Part shown: positions 10,524-22,853 of the stretch, piece after piece | Position numbering within the stretch: position 1 is the stretch's first letter | How the letters are laid out: every line of letters begins with the position of its first letter | Source: Lactuca virosa | Lineage: Eukaryota; Streptophyta; Magnoliopsida; Asterales; Asteraceae | Direction: 5' to 3' | Assembly: GCA_928212115.1 (NCBI GenBank) | Contig: CAKMRJ010005412.1 | Location: 251,926,484-251,990,483 of the forward strand | DNA length: 64,000 nt | The notes under the pieces: generated by a model | The model's input: the letters and a program-made list of their open reading frames with translations, nothing else | Databases searched by the model: none | What the model was told of the DNA's origin: nothing | Program-made: the position numbers and the translations under genes

Positions 10524-11990
10524 TCAGATGGTATCTAAGACTGGAGTCAACACCGTCATCCTCATACACACATCTCGAATCGGAGCACTCTCTGTTCTAC
10601 GGCTCAAGGCATCGACTACCACATTAGCCTTGCCTGGGTGATATAAGATCTCGCAGTCGTAGTCTTTCACTACATCCAACCACCTCCTCAGTCTCATATT
10701 CAGGTTGGGCTGATCCATGAGGTACTTCAGACTCTTATGGTCCGTGTATATGGTGCACCGGACTCCATGCAGATAGTGGCGCCAGATATTGAGAGCGAAC
10801 ACCACCGCCCCCAACTCCAAATCATGGGTGGGATACCTCGTCTCATGAGGCTTCAACTGCCTCGATGCATATGCAATCACGTGTCCCCTCTGCATCAACA
10901 AGCCTCCCATCCCTGATATAGATGCATCATAGTAAACTACGAAGTCCTCCACTCCCTCGGAAAGGGCTAACATTGGAGCTTCGCACAATCTCTGACGAAG
11001 AGTCTCGAATGAGGTCTGCTGCTCGGGCCCCCAGGCAAAAGTAACACCCTTCCTGGTCAATATCGTAAGAGAAACGACAATCTTGGAGAAATATCTGATA
11101 AATCTTCGATGGTAGCCGACCAAACCCAGAAAACTCCTGATCTCGGACGGGGATCTCGACACCTCCCATATCATAACTACCTCAATCTTAGCCGGGTCGA
11201 CCAATATCTCGTCCTGATTAACGAGATGTCCCAGGAACTGGACCTCTCGTAACCAAAAATCACACTTGGAGAATTTGGCGTAAAGCCTCTCTGTCCTCAA
11301 TACTCCAAGAATATCCCGAAGATGCTCCTCATGCTGCTCTCTGGACCTCGAGTATACCAGAATATCGTCGATGAACATGATCACCGATCGATACAACAGG
11401 GGCTGCACACCCGGTTCATGAGATCTAGGAATAATACCGGTGCGTTGGTGAGCCTGAAAGGGATCACCACAAACCCATAATGCCCATAACGAGTTCTGAA
11501 GGCCGTCTTCCGAATATCCTCCTCGCAAACTCTCATCTGGTGATATCCAGATCTCAAATCAATCTTGGAAAACCAAGATGATCCCTGCAACTGATCGAAT
11601 AAATCGTCGATCCTTCGAAGTGGATAACGGTTCTTGATCGTCAGCTTCTTCAACTCCCGGTAATCGATGCACATCCGGTGTGAACCATCCCTTTATTGAC
11701 AAAAAGGATCGGAGCTCCCCACGGTGAGCTACTCGGTCTGATAAAACCTTTCCCCAGCAGCTCCTGGAGCTATGAGAATAACTCCTGAATCTTAGGCGGC
11801 GCAAGGCGATAAGGTGCCTTGGCAATAGGCGCCGCACCCGGAACCAAATCAATCCGGAACTCCACCTGCCTCTCGGGAGGCACACCCGACAACTCCTCGG
11901 GAAAAACATCTGGAAACTCGCACACCAACGGAACCTCGGAGATAGAACTCGGCCTCTCTATAGAAACCCGCATATCCATCACGTATGCCG
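10524..11990 (-). pseudogene. GypA reverse transcriptase and RNase H, frameshifted
   Basis: RT-RNase H of a chromovirus in at least three frames. N-terminal finger piece CEFPDVFPEELSGVPPERQ at 11770-11982. Palm start MCIDYRELKKLTIKNRYPL and SKIDLRSGYHQM at 11381-11674. Then FIDDILVYSRS (active site), GLVGYHRRFI and RNase H (VVYYDASISGMGGLL, YTDHKSLKYL, DYDCEILYHPGKANVVVDALS) at 10524-11528. RNase H still has its first Asp (YYDAS). Frame changes fall near 11400 and 11700. Confidence 0.85.
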
Positions 11991-12006
11991 AAAAGCCAAT
12001 ACAACC

Positions 12007-12425
12007 CTACTGTAGACTATGTCTCGCTCTGGCAGCAGAGCAGAAAGCTGATCCAAATATGGTACTCTCACCAAACACTGTAAGCACTCCCCCACTAGGG
12101 TCTCGTATGGTCACCATCTGACGCTCACAGTCGATCACAGCTCCAAACCGACTCAACCAATCCATGCCCACTATGACACAGACATCACCCATGGCTATCG
12201 GCACCAGATCTATCAGGAAAACAACACCAAAAATCTCTAGTACACATCCTCGGAATACATTAGTGGCAAAAACCGCATGCTCGTCGGTTAAAGAAACCCT
12301 CAGAGGTCGACTCAACACCTCTCGCCTGACATTGATGTGACGACTAAAAGCTAAAGACACGAAGGATCTACTCGCACCCGAGTCAAATAACACCAAAGCA
12401 GGTACAGAACTCACAAGAAAAGTAC
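12007..12425 (-). pseudogene. GypA aspartic protease domain
   Basis: Retropepsin-type protease that would cut Gag-Pol. The active-site motif LFDSGASRSF is intact, followed by IVGMDWLSRFGAVIDCERQ. It is joined to gag through a 63-nt segment (12426-12488) that looks like an intron. A stop near 12007 closes the frame before RT. Confidence 0.8.
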
Positions 12426-12488
12426 CTATATGCAACACAGTGTAAGCAAAACAAATCTCAAAATAACAGGAATTAAGGAAATACATAC
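12426..12488 (-). other. Putative 63-nt intron between gag and protease (GypA)
   Basis: On the minus strand the donor is G|GTATGTAT and the acceptor CATATAG|GTACTT. Removing it gives DVVAGTFLVSS, matching the GypE3 junction after removal of its own 68-nt intron (51494-51561). Here the length is a multiple of three and holds no stop, so unspliced RNA also reads through. Confidence 0.55.
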
Positions 12489-13674
12489 CAGCCACGACAT
12501 CAGGTGCTGTGCGGACCTCCTCCGATGTCAGCTGAAAAGCTCTCCCATGAGCCTTCGGTGCCTCGACCTTCGCCGGTCGACTATCAGTAGCTCGCAAAGC
12601 AGCAGGAGCGGAACCCTGGGCCGATCCCTGAATGAGCTGAGGGCACCCGACCTTCTGATGGCCTGTCTGGTTGCAGTGAAAGAAAACTGCAAACGCCTTG
12701 GGGAAATCCCTCACCAGGTGCCCCTCTTTGCCACATTTATAGCAAATCCATGCCCGACACGATCCCTCATGACTCTTGCCGCACTTGCCACAAGTGCGGC
12801 CCTTCTGGCCCCCAACTCTCATATTAGCGGGCTTTTCCTGCTTCGTCACCGGCTACGACTGCACTGGCCTACGATCTCTCCCCTGAGACTCCCCCTCTTC
12901 CCTAGCCTGTAACTCTAGCTCAATCTCCCTGCAACTGGCATTGGTATGAAGCTCGGCCAATGTCCGGTATGACGAGTTTGCCACAAACTCTCGTATATCC
13001 TTCCTCGGTATGCTCAGATATCGGCTCACACGTGCCTAATCGGTAGACACGTGCTCAGGGCAAAACAGCGCCCTCTCATGGAACATCCTCGTGATCTCGG
13101 TCACAGTTTATGTCTTCTGCTTGAGAGACAGAAACTCCTGGGCCAACCGTTCCCTCTCCACCTGGGGAACATACTCATCTCGGAACAGCTGTGCAAACCT
13201 CTACCATGTCACTGCAGCATGATCTGCAGGAGTAAAGCTGGCAGTCACAAACTTCCACCAGTCCTTCGCTCCTAAGCGAAGCTGGTTCAGTGCAAACCGA
13301 ACTCTCGGGTGCTCAGGGCATGAACACGGGTAAAAACATCCCTCAATGTCGGAGATCCATCTCATAGCAGCAATCGGATCCTGTGTCCCATCAAACTCTG
13401 GTGGCTTCGTGTTGCTGAACTCCCGAAACAATAACGAGTCACCCCCCTGTGGTCTCGAAGCAGCTAGGGCTGCGGTGGCTGCGGCAGCAGCAGCAGCCTC
13501 AGTAACAGCAGCATAGCGCTCATCGAAGGTCTCAATCAACGTGGTCTTAATAGACCCAAACATCCCTGGTATCGCCTCTCGGATAGTTGCGCCCACCTCA
13601 GCATGGATGATCCTGTAGATCTCCTCGTCACTGGTACCACTGGTGCCCTCGGGGTTGTGGCGTGTACCCACCAT
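12489..13674 (-). pseudogene. GypA gag with zinc knuckles, broken
   Basis: Gypsy Gag. The likely start is MVGTRHNPEG at 13674; the open frame extends 7 codons upstream without support. An alanine-rich stretch (residues about 62-80) precedes the capsid-like core (FSNTKPPEFDGTQDP, MRWISDIEGCF, LRLGAKDWWKFV). A stop (TAG) follows AAVTW near 13202, with more near 13110, 13035 and 12855. Three knuckles follow. The first, CGKCGKSHEGSC, is intact. The second ends in Phe instead of Cys (RDFP), and the third begins with Phe (FFHCNQTGHQKVGC). The domain is decayed. Confidence 0.78.
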
Positions 13675-14326
13675 AATGTCTCTGAAATACAACACGAAAA
13701 TAATCAGAGACTCATTCGAGCATAATCATACTCAATTTCCCCCTACATTCCCCTTAGTATCCCAAAGATTCTTACTTGGGTTGCATACATATCTGATGCT
13801 TTTAGTAGTACGGGCCAAATACTACCTTCCACACCAACCTGTAGTCATCCCAAGTCCTCCTCCTAGGATCCTAATTCACAGTACTCTATCCTTCACGGAT
13901 ATCAAACTACTCTCTCGGTAGATTCCTCTATGCTCATCTAGGTATCTCTCCTAGATCACTCAACTCTCTCTAAAAAATTCCTGCTATGTCTCTCCTATTC
14001 AGTCCACACAAAGCAAATAACAGATAAGATCACTCAATAGCATACCCTAGGCTACGGAATCATGAATCAGTCAACTCTAGATCTAAATTCTGAAGTACCT
14101 AGCCTATCCTCTAGCATGCATCCCTAATATCTCATAACACAAATAAGTAAGGGTATTTTAGGAAATCACCGTTCGGGCTCTGGATGATTGTACACACTGC
14201 CCCAACTCATTTTTTCTCTTAAAACTCTTTCTCATTTTAGAAAAATCATTCCTTTTGAAAATTTTCCTCAGATCCTCAGTTTGAGTCCAGACATACCCGA
14301 TGGTACATCCGAATCCCTCAAACCAA
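13675..14326 (-). other. GypA 5' leader
   Basis: About 650 bases between primer site and gag start, CT-rich on the plus strand. No frame, hairpin or tandem repeat stood out. Confidence 0.5.
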
Positions 14327-14339
14327 GGCTCTGATACCA
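14327..14339 (-). other. GypA primer binding site
   Basis: The reverse complement reads TGGTATCAGAGCC, the plant initiator-Met primer site, three bases from the LTR. It fixes the element as minus strand with 14343-16004 as its 5' LTR. Confidence 0.85.
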
Positions 14340-14342
14340 ACT

Positions 14343-16004
14343 TGTAACACCGTAAATTTTCAAACAAAAATTTCATTTTAAAACACATAATTCTCAATAA
14401 CACATTCCAAAAACCACAAGTGTCAAATTGTCAAAACACAAATTTCATAAATCGTTTGATAAAATCCAGGATCCACAAAACATGAACTCCATCTCAAGTG
14501 TCTGTACAATCAAGCCGGCGCCTTCCCGCGATCCTGAGAAGTACATGAAACACATATCACATAACACGGTAAGCACGAAGCTTAGTGAATTCCCCAAAAT
14601 ACCACACATAACTCAGTAGCCTCTCATGGCTATATCTCAAATACGACCCTCCGGTCAATGTTTCTCAGTGGAACCCTCCGGTCCCACAACTCGGGTGGAC
14701 CCTCCGGTCCTAACTCAGTAAGCTCAGAATAATACACAACATAAATCACAAAGACATAATGCAGGATATCACAATACTCAATAATAGCATACAAGACCCT
14801 CCGATCACACAATTTTACCACTCAAGGTAAGTATAGTGAGAAGACTCACCTCGTAAACAAGTAAATGAATCTCGTACACGAAACATCGATCTAGCCTCCG
14901 CCTAACACATGCGATAATTATCTCTAATTAACACTTAAATTACAACTCTAAATAAACCAAACTATGTTCTCTCTTTGAATCTCTTGGAATGGAAAAAAAG
15001 ACCATTTTACCCCTCCATGGTCTCCTTATTCTCTGTCTTGACCAACCCTATAGTCAACAGAAGTCAACACTCGAGTCAACAGTCCATGTTGACCCGACTC
15101 GTCGAGTGCACCTAGGTGACTCGGCGAGTCCCCTTGTTTCCAGAATTGTCGCGAAAGTCCCCCTTAGCTCGTCGAGTTGTCTCATCAACTTGTTGAGTGA
15201 CACGTGTCCAGGCTCGTCGGGAAAACCCTAACCGACTCGTCGAGTCCTTTCAGACTCTATTCTCATTCATACGTTTTAAGGCAGATTTACAACCTCAAAC
15301 TCTGGATCTAGCCTCCCAAGGCTGAGATACCACGTAAAGCTACAAGCTTTACGTCCATGCATGGCACTTAGGGCTTGAAATGCCAAAACAAGTTCCATTT
15401 AGAGTCTTAAGCTCACAAGCTCCTCTATAACTGGATAAAGCTAGGACCTTTGGACTCTAGGGACCTCACAAGGTCCACATCTGAAGTCTCGATCACTTGG
15501 TACACTCAAAGCCTCAAGGAAGATGGAATAAGCCCCAAAACTCCATAAAATGAGATCTAATCAAACTAGTGAGCAAGGTAGAGACTGTTTACCTTCAACA
15601 TAAGCTCTAGATGAAATAACAGCAGATCCCACAGCCTCTTCTCGTTCCTTGCTTGATACTCTTCTCTTCTTCTTCACAAAGTGCACCAAAATGCCCAAAG
15701 ATTAGCTCTCTTTCTCTCTTAGCTCACTAAAAACGATTAGGGTTTCACACATGGGAGTAGGGTGGCTAGTGAGGCAGAAATGAGGGCTTAAGGTCCTTTA
15801 AATAGGACCCAACCCCGGAGATTTAGGGTTTCCTCACACAGCGCCAACTCGGCGAGTCGTCTCTCTGACTCGTCGAGTTGGTCATTAAACCCACGTGGCC
15901 AATCCGACTCTACTCGACGAGTTGGGCATACCACTCGGCGAGTCACTCGGTCAACCCTAAAAATATAATATATAAATATTACACCTGGGAGTCGGGATGT
16001 TACA
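14343..16004 (-). repeat. GypA 5' LTR
   Basis: 1662 bp, TGTAACACC...GATGTTACA, complementary termini. On the minus strand a TTTAAA box near 15800 is the likely promoter. It carries four short GACCCTCCGGTC-type repeats (14643-14800) and two clusters of ACTCGTCGAGT palindromes (15085-15250, 15845-15950). The 5 bases after it, CTATA (16005-16009), should be the target duplication; the partner is outside the window. Confidence 0.9.
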
Positions 16005-16009
16005 CTATA

Positions 16010-16672
16010 TATATTAGGGTTTAGATGAATACCTTTTTTTGTTAGCTAGTAGTAACAAGCAATCCTCACTTCAATTCCTTGACCTTCGAAAGCCTAGTGC
16101 CCCAAGCGTTGCACCTCTAATGGAGTCACAAACACCACATGCAAAGAATGAGAGAGAAGGAGTAGGAAATCGACTAGGGTTTCTCTTTGAAGATAGGCAG
16201 ACTGATTTCATAAGGCTAGAGGTCCCTTTTATAGTTGAGGTTGCTAGGGTTTTCAACTGGAAACCCTAATTCGCTTGCTTAGGCCCTAAGCAATCCATGG
16301 ACCCCCATATGATAGGCCTTGGACGAAAACTCTATGGGATTCCCATAAATTTTCGTCCACTCCTTATCAATAGAGTCCATTAGGCCAAAACTACAACTAT
16401 CACTGATTTACACAATCAGTCCCCGTTCTATTAATCATTTCCTTTGATCACTAAATTAATTCTAAATTAATTTCTGATCAATGCTAATTAAATAATATGA
16501 TTTCTTAATTAATATATTATTCCTATAATATATTAATAAATCATTAATTAACCTCTTACTCCAAAACTCATCCTGTCCGGTTGCTATGGTGAAGGCAAAC
16601 CAAAATGACCATGCTACAATCAAACCAAGTACATACCAATTATAGTTATGGGCTTAGACACCTAATCCAACA
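16010..16672 (-). repeat. CopB, partial copia LTR
   Basis: Read on the minus strand it starts TGTTGGATTAGGTGTCTAAG at 16672 and resembles the CopA/CopE5 LTRs. TATAAAAG at about 16230 is a promoter box. GypA inserted in it, so the rest lies left of the window. The short frames inside it (16039-16269 and others) are not credible genes. Confidence 0.7.
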
Positions 16673-17279
16673 ATTTTCACTTCATCGCCTGACATTAACC
16701 ATTATGGAATTTCTTAACTTTCCGTGGTAACTGTTTTCCCTTTCTCTCCCCTCTACTACTGGTTTGCGTTTGCGTAGCTAATAGGTGTATGGCCTGATAT
16801 TACACATATACCCCTACTTACGGGAAGTTAATCCTGATGACTGAACCAAGGTCATATACAGCCGATGACCGAACCGAGGTCATATATAGCCGATAACCGA
16901 ACCAAGGTCATACATGACAGATGACCGAACCATGCTCATGCGTGACCAAAGAACGAAACTAGAAGATCATTTGTGTGATCAATCCGACATTCAAGATAAC
17001 GACAAGTACGTGAAATCATCATTAGTACCGAAACGTTTGAACTAACAATTAAAACATATTGTATTACGTTTGGCATTTGACAAATCTTATGACCATCAAA
17101 AGATAGTTGTTAAACGGCTGAAAAGTACACACATATGTACCTTTGGCATAAGAAATCATTAATGTGATAAGATCTCACACCTGCTCAGTATCCGATATCT
17201 CAACTATAAATAACATTCTCACGTGATTCATAAGGTATCCGACTTAATACATTACACACAATACGATTTTCGACATACT
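16673..17279 (+). repeat. Non-coding spacer with four 28-bp hairpin repeats
   Basis: No gene. Four head-to-tail 28-bp units lie at 16836-16947. Three of them contain the inverted pair ATGACC...GGTCAT or close variants (loop GAACCAA or GAACCGA), so each can fold by itself; the fourth is degraded. Confidence 0.6.
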
Positions 17280-19280
17280 TGTAACACCCACAAATTCGGG
17301 CTAGTCAATTAAGGTATAACAAGCGTTAAAAATGAATTTTTGATAGAAGATTATTTAGGATAAATAATCTTAACCAAAGGTATATTATATGTGACAAGGA
17401 TTCCGTACATATAAAGAACCCCTAAATCTGACTTCATGAGAGGAAGTTATGAGTTTTAGAAGTTTCAACGTAGCAGTGTACGACTCAGAAGCCGAAATTG
17501 AAAACGGTTGATTGTTAGGAAAAACAATCTAAACGAGACTTAAGATTTCTTAAATACCTATCCATCGATATAAAGACAGTCGAGAATGGATACCATATGC
17601 GAGAGTTATGAATTTTTAATGGACTTTAACAGTCTAAGCCTATTAAAAATATAACTTTAAAAATAAAGTCAAAGTTAGCCGACAGAGTCTAAATGAAAGT
17701 TGTAGATCTCGTCGATAGCTACATGTGGATATAAAATCCATCAAAAACGGAGCTCGTACGGAAAATATATGAATTTTCTAAGAAAATAGAAATCTTCGCG
17801 TGCAGCCGCGCACCTAGACATTGAACGCGGCACACACTGACACTCCACTAGATGCTCGACACGTGGCACCTCCCATCGATCGACACATCACCCTGGCCGA
17901 CCAAATGCGCGACGTGTATGGGACATGGTGTGCGGCGCACACCGCATTTTAGCCTATATAAACCCTCGAGTTCCAATCACTTTCTCATCCCAACTCCACC
18001 TGAATCCTCTGGAGCTCTTTCCACCCCTTAGTCCGGGTACTCTAAAGTTCTTAACCCATTTAGTGAAGCCCTATGATATCATACAGTCGGCAAATAGAAG
18101 CTCCCGGATCAGAATTCTGCCCCACATAATTCCCGTTTTCATCATAATACTCTGTAAGTTAAACTACACTTATTTTATTCAAGTGTAACTATTCATTATA
18201 GTCATAGTCGTTATTATGAACCTATAATTAAGATTTACCAATAATTCCAACGTCATTATACTGATTGATCTACTTATGGGGATGATGTCTAGGTTGGATT
18301 TAGTAAGGTGTTTAAAGTGGGATTTCCAAACAGTATACTTTGTATACCAAACGGACCCTACCTCTGATACGATCCTACCTCGTTGTTCCTTACTTGATAG
18401 ATCTTGATGTGGATATTGAGATTAGTGAGGAATCTAGACTATTATTAGTCGCCAGGAATATAAGACTAAGACTTAGCAATGTAAACCTAGGTCACATCAG
18501 AGGAAAAGATAAAGTACCAAGGCGATGTTCTGCTCGAATTCCGATGCATCCACTTTTATCAAGTGAGTGCATAGTTATTTTCATCTTACACATAAATATG
18601 AAGTATTTAGACAACTGAATGCTATATGTGCTTATGTGCCAAAATGTTATGTGTTAGATGAAATGTTATGAAGATAAGTTTATATGATTTATACCGTATA
18701 TGTATTTTTATGAATATTATACATTAGGGTAACGAAGGGTAATGAAATATTACATAGTACAACGGAAGATAAGATGCCTAGTACGATGATAGATGTAGAA
18801 ATGGTACTAGTGTGCCAATGATGTAGAAATAGTACTAGCGTGCCAACGATGTAGAAATGATACTAACGTTCCAACGATGTAGAAATGGTACTAATGTGCC
18901 AACGATATAGGAATGTTACTAGTGTGTCAATGATGTAGACACTTAACAGAGTATAGGTGACAACCACCAGACTATTTTGATGGTAGTCCCATGGAACACA
19001 AACATGTTTATAACATGTAGGTGATGGACTTCGTGGCCATTTTATGTACTCTACTTCCTACTGGCATGTATTATGGAGAAATCCCTGTAACAATACTATT
19101 AACAATGATGATTGAAATAATCCTTAGGACGAATCCGTAAGAATGAAAATAGAAAGAAACCTACTGACATGTATTGCAGAGAAATCTATGTAAGAATATT
19201 GTCAGCAACGATGACTATGATGACCCTTAGGGGAGAATATGATATGAAATGATTAGAAAATAACTCAATCTAACTTAATC
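17280..19280 (+). repeat. LTR-like segment with promoter and 28-bp repeats
   Basis: Begins TGTAACACCCACAAATTCGG, a gypsy LTR-style start. CTATATAAAC at 17954 is a good TATA box for the plus strand. Five tandem 28-bp units lie at 18792-18931 (GATGTAGAAATGGTACTAG plus 9 bases), and a diverged 74-bp pair at about 19055 and 19159. No primer site and no clear right end were found, so the element is truncated or a solo LTR. The boundary at 19280 is approximate. Confidence 0.45.
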
Positions 19281-19559
19281 ATTACATAAAAAAAGATAGG
19301 TGCCTCGTATTCGAGACTCATGGGATCTCCAAATAAAAGAAAACGACTCAAAACTTTTCCTCCCTCTTAGAGCCAACCCTAACCCAATTTATTGACTCTC
19401 CTAAACTGATAAAAGGAAACTGTACCTGTAAAAAGAAATCCTAACTTCATAAGGAAACCATAATCAACTAGATAAATACTAAATAATAAAGATATTAGAA
19501 TAATCATAAATTGCTAAACAGCCCCTTCCTTCTTTTTACGTTTCTTGTAGACCCAATCT

Positions 19560-20365
19560 CTCTTATCCACTCGATTCATATCAATACCCCTCGGTGAAAA
19601 TCCACCTTGTCCTCAAGGTGGAAATCTACGAATTGTTTCATGAAAAGCTCTTTTTCTTCCCATGTAGCTTCATTTTTTTTCATATCGAAGAACTGTTCAG
19701 CTTTGTACACCCAATCAAATGGGTCTTCACCCTTGAATGGTGGCATTTTTAATTTCCTGAGACGGTAATCAATACCCAAAGTCCACCCTCTCTCGCCGCT
19801 TTGAAATATGGGGAGCTTGTGCCCATTGAAAAAGTTGTATGGGTCACTCTCGTTGTGTGGATGGAATTTGTCTCCCTGCACCCAGAAGCCTTCTGTCAGA
19901 TGCTTCTTCTTTCCATTAGAGGCATTGAACCCATCGTTGAATGATGATGGTGGTAATGGGAATCCATTATTATCCAATGGTAGTCTTGATGACCGATTGC
20001 TAGCATGATTAAGAGGTGGTGGGACGGTCGAGATAACCTGTTAGATGGTAGTTTTCATGATTGTTGTGGATAGGATGGTCGTTGTGCGTTGTGTCAAGGA
20101 TTGTGTTAGAGGCGGTGACGACAGCGGTGGTGCGTGATTTACAATTGGTGGCGCTGGCATTAGGGCTAGTTGTAACACTTTCAACAAAAGTTCCATCAAT
20201 TCCACATGGCGTTGATCGGCGGTCTATTGCTGTTTTTCTGATTCCGATTGCATATTAGTCAACTCTTGCTCTATCTTCTTAAAGCGATCAATTGAATGTG
20301 TCTAGAACTGCTCCAAACTGCCTACAGATTGGTCATCATAATTATTGTGCTTGAATCGGTTGCCA
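19560..20365 (-). pseudogene. Gypsy gag relic
   Basis: The open part (19576-19977, 133 residues) ends with RKLKMPPFKGEDPFDWVYKA and EQFFDM, the hallmark start of the capsid domain in one class of plant gypsy Gag, then FHLEDKVDFHRG. Upstream, a start-like MATDSS near 20365 and a Gln/Glu-rich stretch can be followed through stops. Nothing of pol is next to it. The plus strand has the perfect inverted repeat CCACCTTG...CAAGGTGG near 19602-19621. Confidence 0.55.
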
Positions 20366-22853
20366 TGACCAAGATAATATTAAAAAAATGCGAACGGTAA
20401 CTTCCGATGAACAATAAATTTCATATCCAATTTGTTAAAGTATTAATTTTTTATGATTATTATTATAAAAGTTTTAATATAGCATTACATCAGTTTACTG
20501 TTATGATGGAGAGACGTAAGCATTTTAGATTGGCCAACTTTGCGTTTCGTGCTTCAGATAGAAGTAGGTGCAAGAGTGACTGGAAGGTGAACGGTGATTT
20601 GCATGCTATGTTGTTGGTGATTTGTTCCATCATTTCTAGCTGTAAGATGTTATAATTTGTTAAAAATTTGCTATAATACACAAATCAATCATAGTACATT
20701 GCTATTTCTTGTACCACATGGGTAATTTTTACAATTCCACTAATCAATTATATACATATTCTATATTAAGTTTTAAGTATTTTTTACAAAAATACCTTTT
20801 GTTTTTATTTTTGGTATTTTGTTGATCTTTGAGGTAAATGCAAAACTTTCGTAGTGTTTAGTATGATGGAGAGAGTACCAACAATGAACTCAATTGTTCC
20901 GGTATTGTGCTAACTAACTGCCTTTATTAATCAGATACCAACTTCCATATCAGTAAAATTATTGAAAACATCTTACTGTTTTTTTTCCTTTCTTTAGCAA
21001 AAAGATTATAGGAATAACCGATAATACCTGGATCAGGTTAATTTGAGGGTGGGTTTCATGCTGTTGTGGAAGCTCTATCCTAAACTCTCATTTTACCTTA
21101 AAAATAGAACAATATTTTCTTCTAAAAGAATTCAAAGAGTGTAAAGATAGGATCTTGAGTTGTTTTTCTTTAAAAAAACATGCAAAATTTGATCATATGT
21201 CCCAGATTACAACAATTTTCTGATATGGGTAAGTTTTTTGTATTTTACACACAAATCAGTAAAAAAATATGATAATTTTCAATTTATAAAGGAGTCAAAG
21301 AGAGTAAAAACATGACCGGAATCATTTACTTACGTATCAATAAAAAAAAAGATAATATTTTCCATTTCACCCACAATTGTTTTTTTTTTCTTTGAAAGTA
21401 TTACAAAATTTGATCACTTTTTTAAAACTAAAACAATTTTCTAATATGCATAAACTTTATTTTTCCATTTCACCACAAATTAGTAAAACAAGATCAAGAT
21501 TTTTAACACAAGAAAGATTGAAAGAGTAAATATATGTTCTTGAATCAAGTCCTTTCAAAAAGACTGCAAATTTTGCTCACATATCAAAGATTACAGAAAA
21601 AACCGGATCCTGTAATCTTCATTTCTTCATTTTACCACAAATTCATAAGAAAAGATAAAAGATTTTCATCTAGAAAGTTTCCTATTTACCTACAAATGAA
21701 GTTTCTTTTACTGGATTAGGCTTTGGTTAATAGACTTAGCAACATGAACTTCAACTGCAAACAACATCAAACACATAATAAAAAAAAACACACCAAAAAC
21801 ACAATAATTCCCCCAAAAATTATAACATACCAGGAAGCAATTGATTATACCCATTATGCCCCCCATGTAATCTATGTCAGCAACATGAACTTCAACTGCA
21901 AACAACATCAAACACATAATAAAAAAAAACACACCAAAACACAATAATTCCCCCAAAAATTATAACATACTAGGAAGCAATTGATTACATCTTGGATATT
22001 AAATTTCATTTTTTTCTTTAAAAAAAATAAAAGAAAAGAAAACCTCATAAAAGGTCCCTGGATAGTTAAATGACAGAAATACCCTTCATTTAACGGTAGA
22101 AAGCTAACGGAGTTAACAAAAATGACCAAACATCAAAAGTTTTGAAAGCATAGAGACCATCTATGATGTTTTTAAACCACGTGGATTAAACTTCAGATTT
22201 AAGAAAATCATATGGACCATTTATGATGTTTTTTCTATTTATAACATTGGTTTTGCCATTATTTTTTTTTATTTAAATCAATTATTACATCTTTTTATTT
22301 TAGTCTTATGATCCATCAAATCAAAACAAATTATAATAATCTCTATTCTCTCCAACACCACCACACTCACCTACCTCACCCTCAAACACCTACATCTCTC
22401 ACCACACCCTGCCTCTCCCCGACTTAATTTTTTAAATCTGCACATTGAGTGGCCATAAATTTAGCCCCAAAGTAAGATAATTATTAATTGTTGCATTTTT
22501 TTATTTTTATTTTTATTTTTCTTTTATTATTATTTTTTTTTTTTGCAAAACTATGTTTATTGCTTTATATAGTATGTGCAAATTCAAGAAAAGAAATATA
22601 GATTTGAATGGTAAGAGTTTAATAAATGATGTTTTTAATTAAATAAAATATTTATCATTTCTATTAAGAATAATACTAAGTTACAAGAAAAAAAAATCAT
22701 TCGATATCAATTAAAGGCATAAGATATTACAATAATTCAAATTCTTTTTTTTTTTTTTGATATATTACATCCTACCCAAACGGGCCCTTTGCTTTTGGAC
22801 TCGCTCTTACTTTTTCCCAAAGCAAATCAGAAATCTTTCCTTCATTACCATAT
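20366..22853. other. AT-rich intergenic DNA, no gene seen
   Basis: No frame with coding character. About 21100-21700 holds several diverged copies of a unit built around TTTCACCACAAATTAGTAAAA and AAAGAGTAAA. 22490-22550 and 22745-22760 are T homopolymer-rich. The 141-bp duplication is listed separately. Confidence 0.6.
21738..21989. repeat. Direct duplication, 141-bp period
   Basis: 21738-21849 and 21879-21989 are nearly identical (about 111 bp, starting AGCAACATGAACTTCAACTG), separated by 29 bp. Confidence 0.85.

Noticed and set aside
12430..12912. Plus-strand frame of 160 codons
   Set aside because: Antisense of the GypA gag knuckles and protease start; composition explained by the other strand.
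16039..16269. Frames in both strands of CopB LTR
   Set aside because: Lie within an LTR leader transcript region; the relatives CopA and CopE5 do not keep the frame.
21723..21956. Frames with repeated CVFGVFFFIMCLML or NMNFNCKQHQ
   Set aside because: They only read the 111-bp duplication twice; low complexity.
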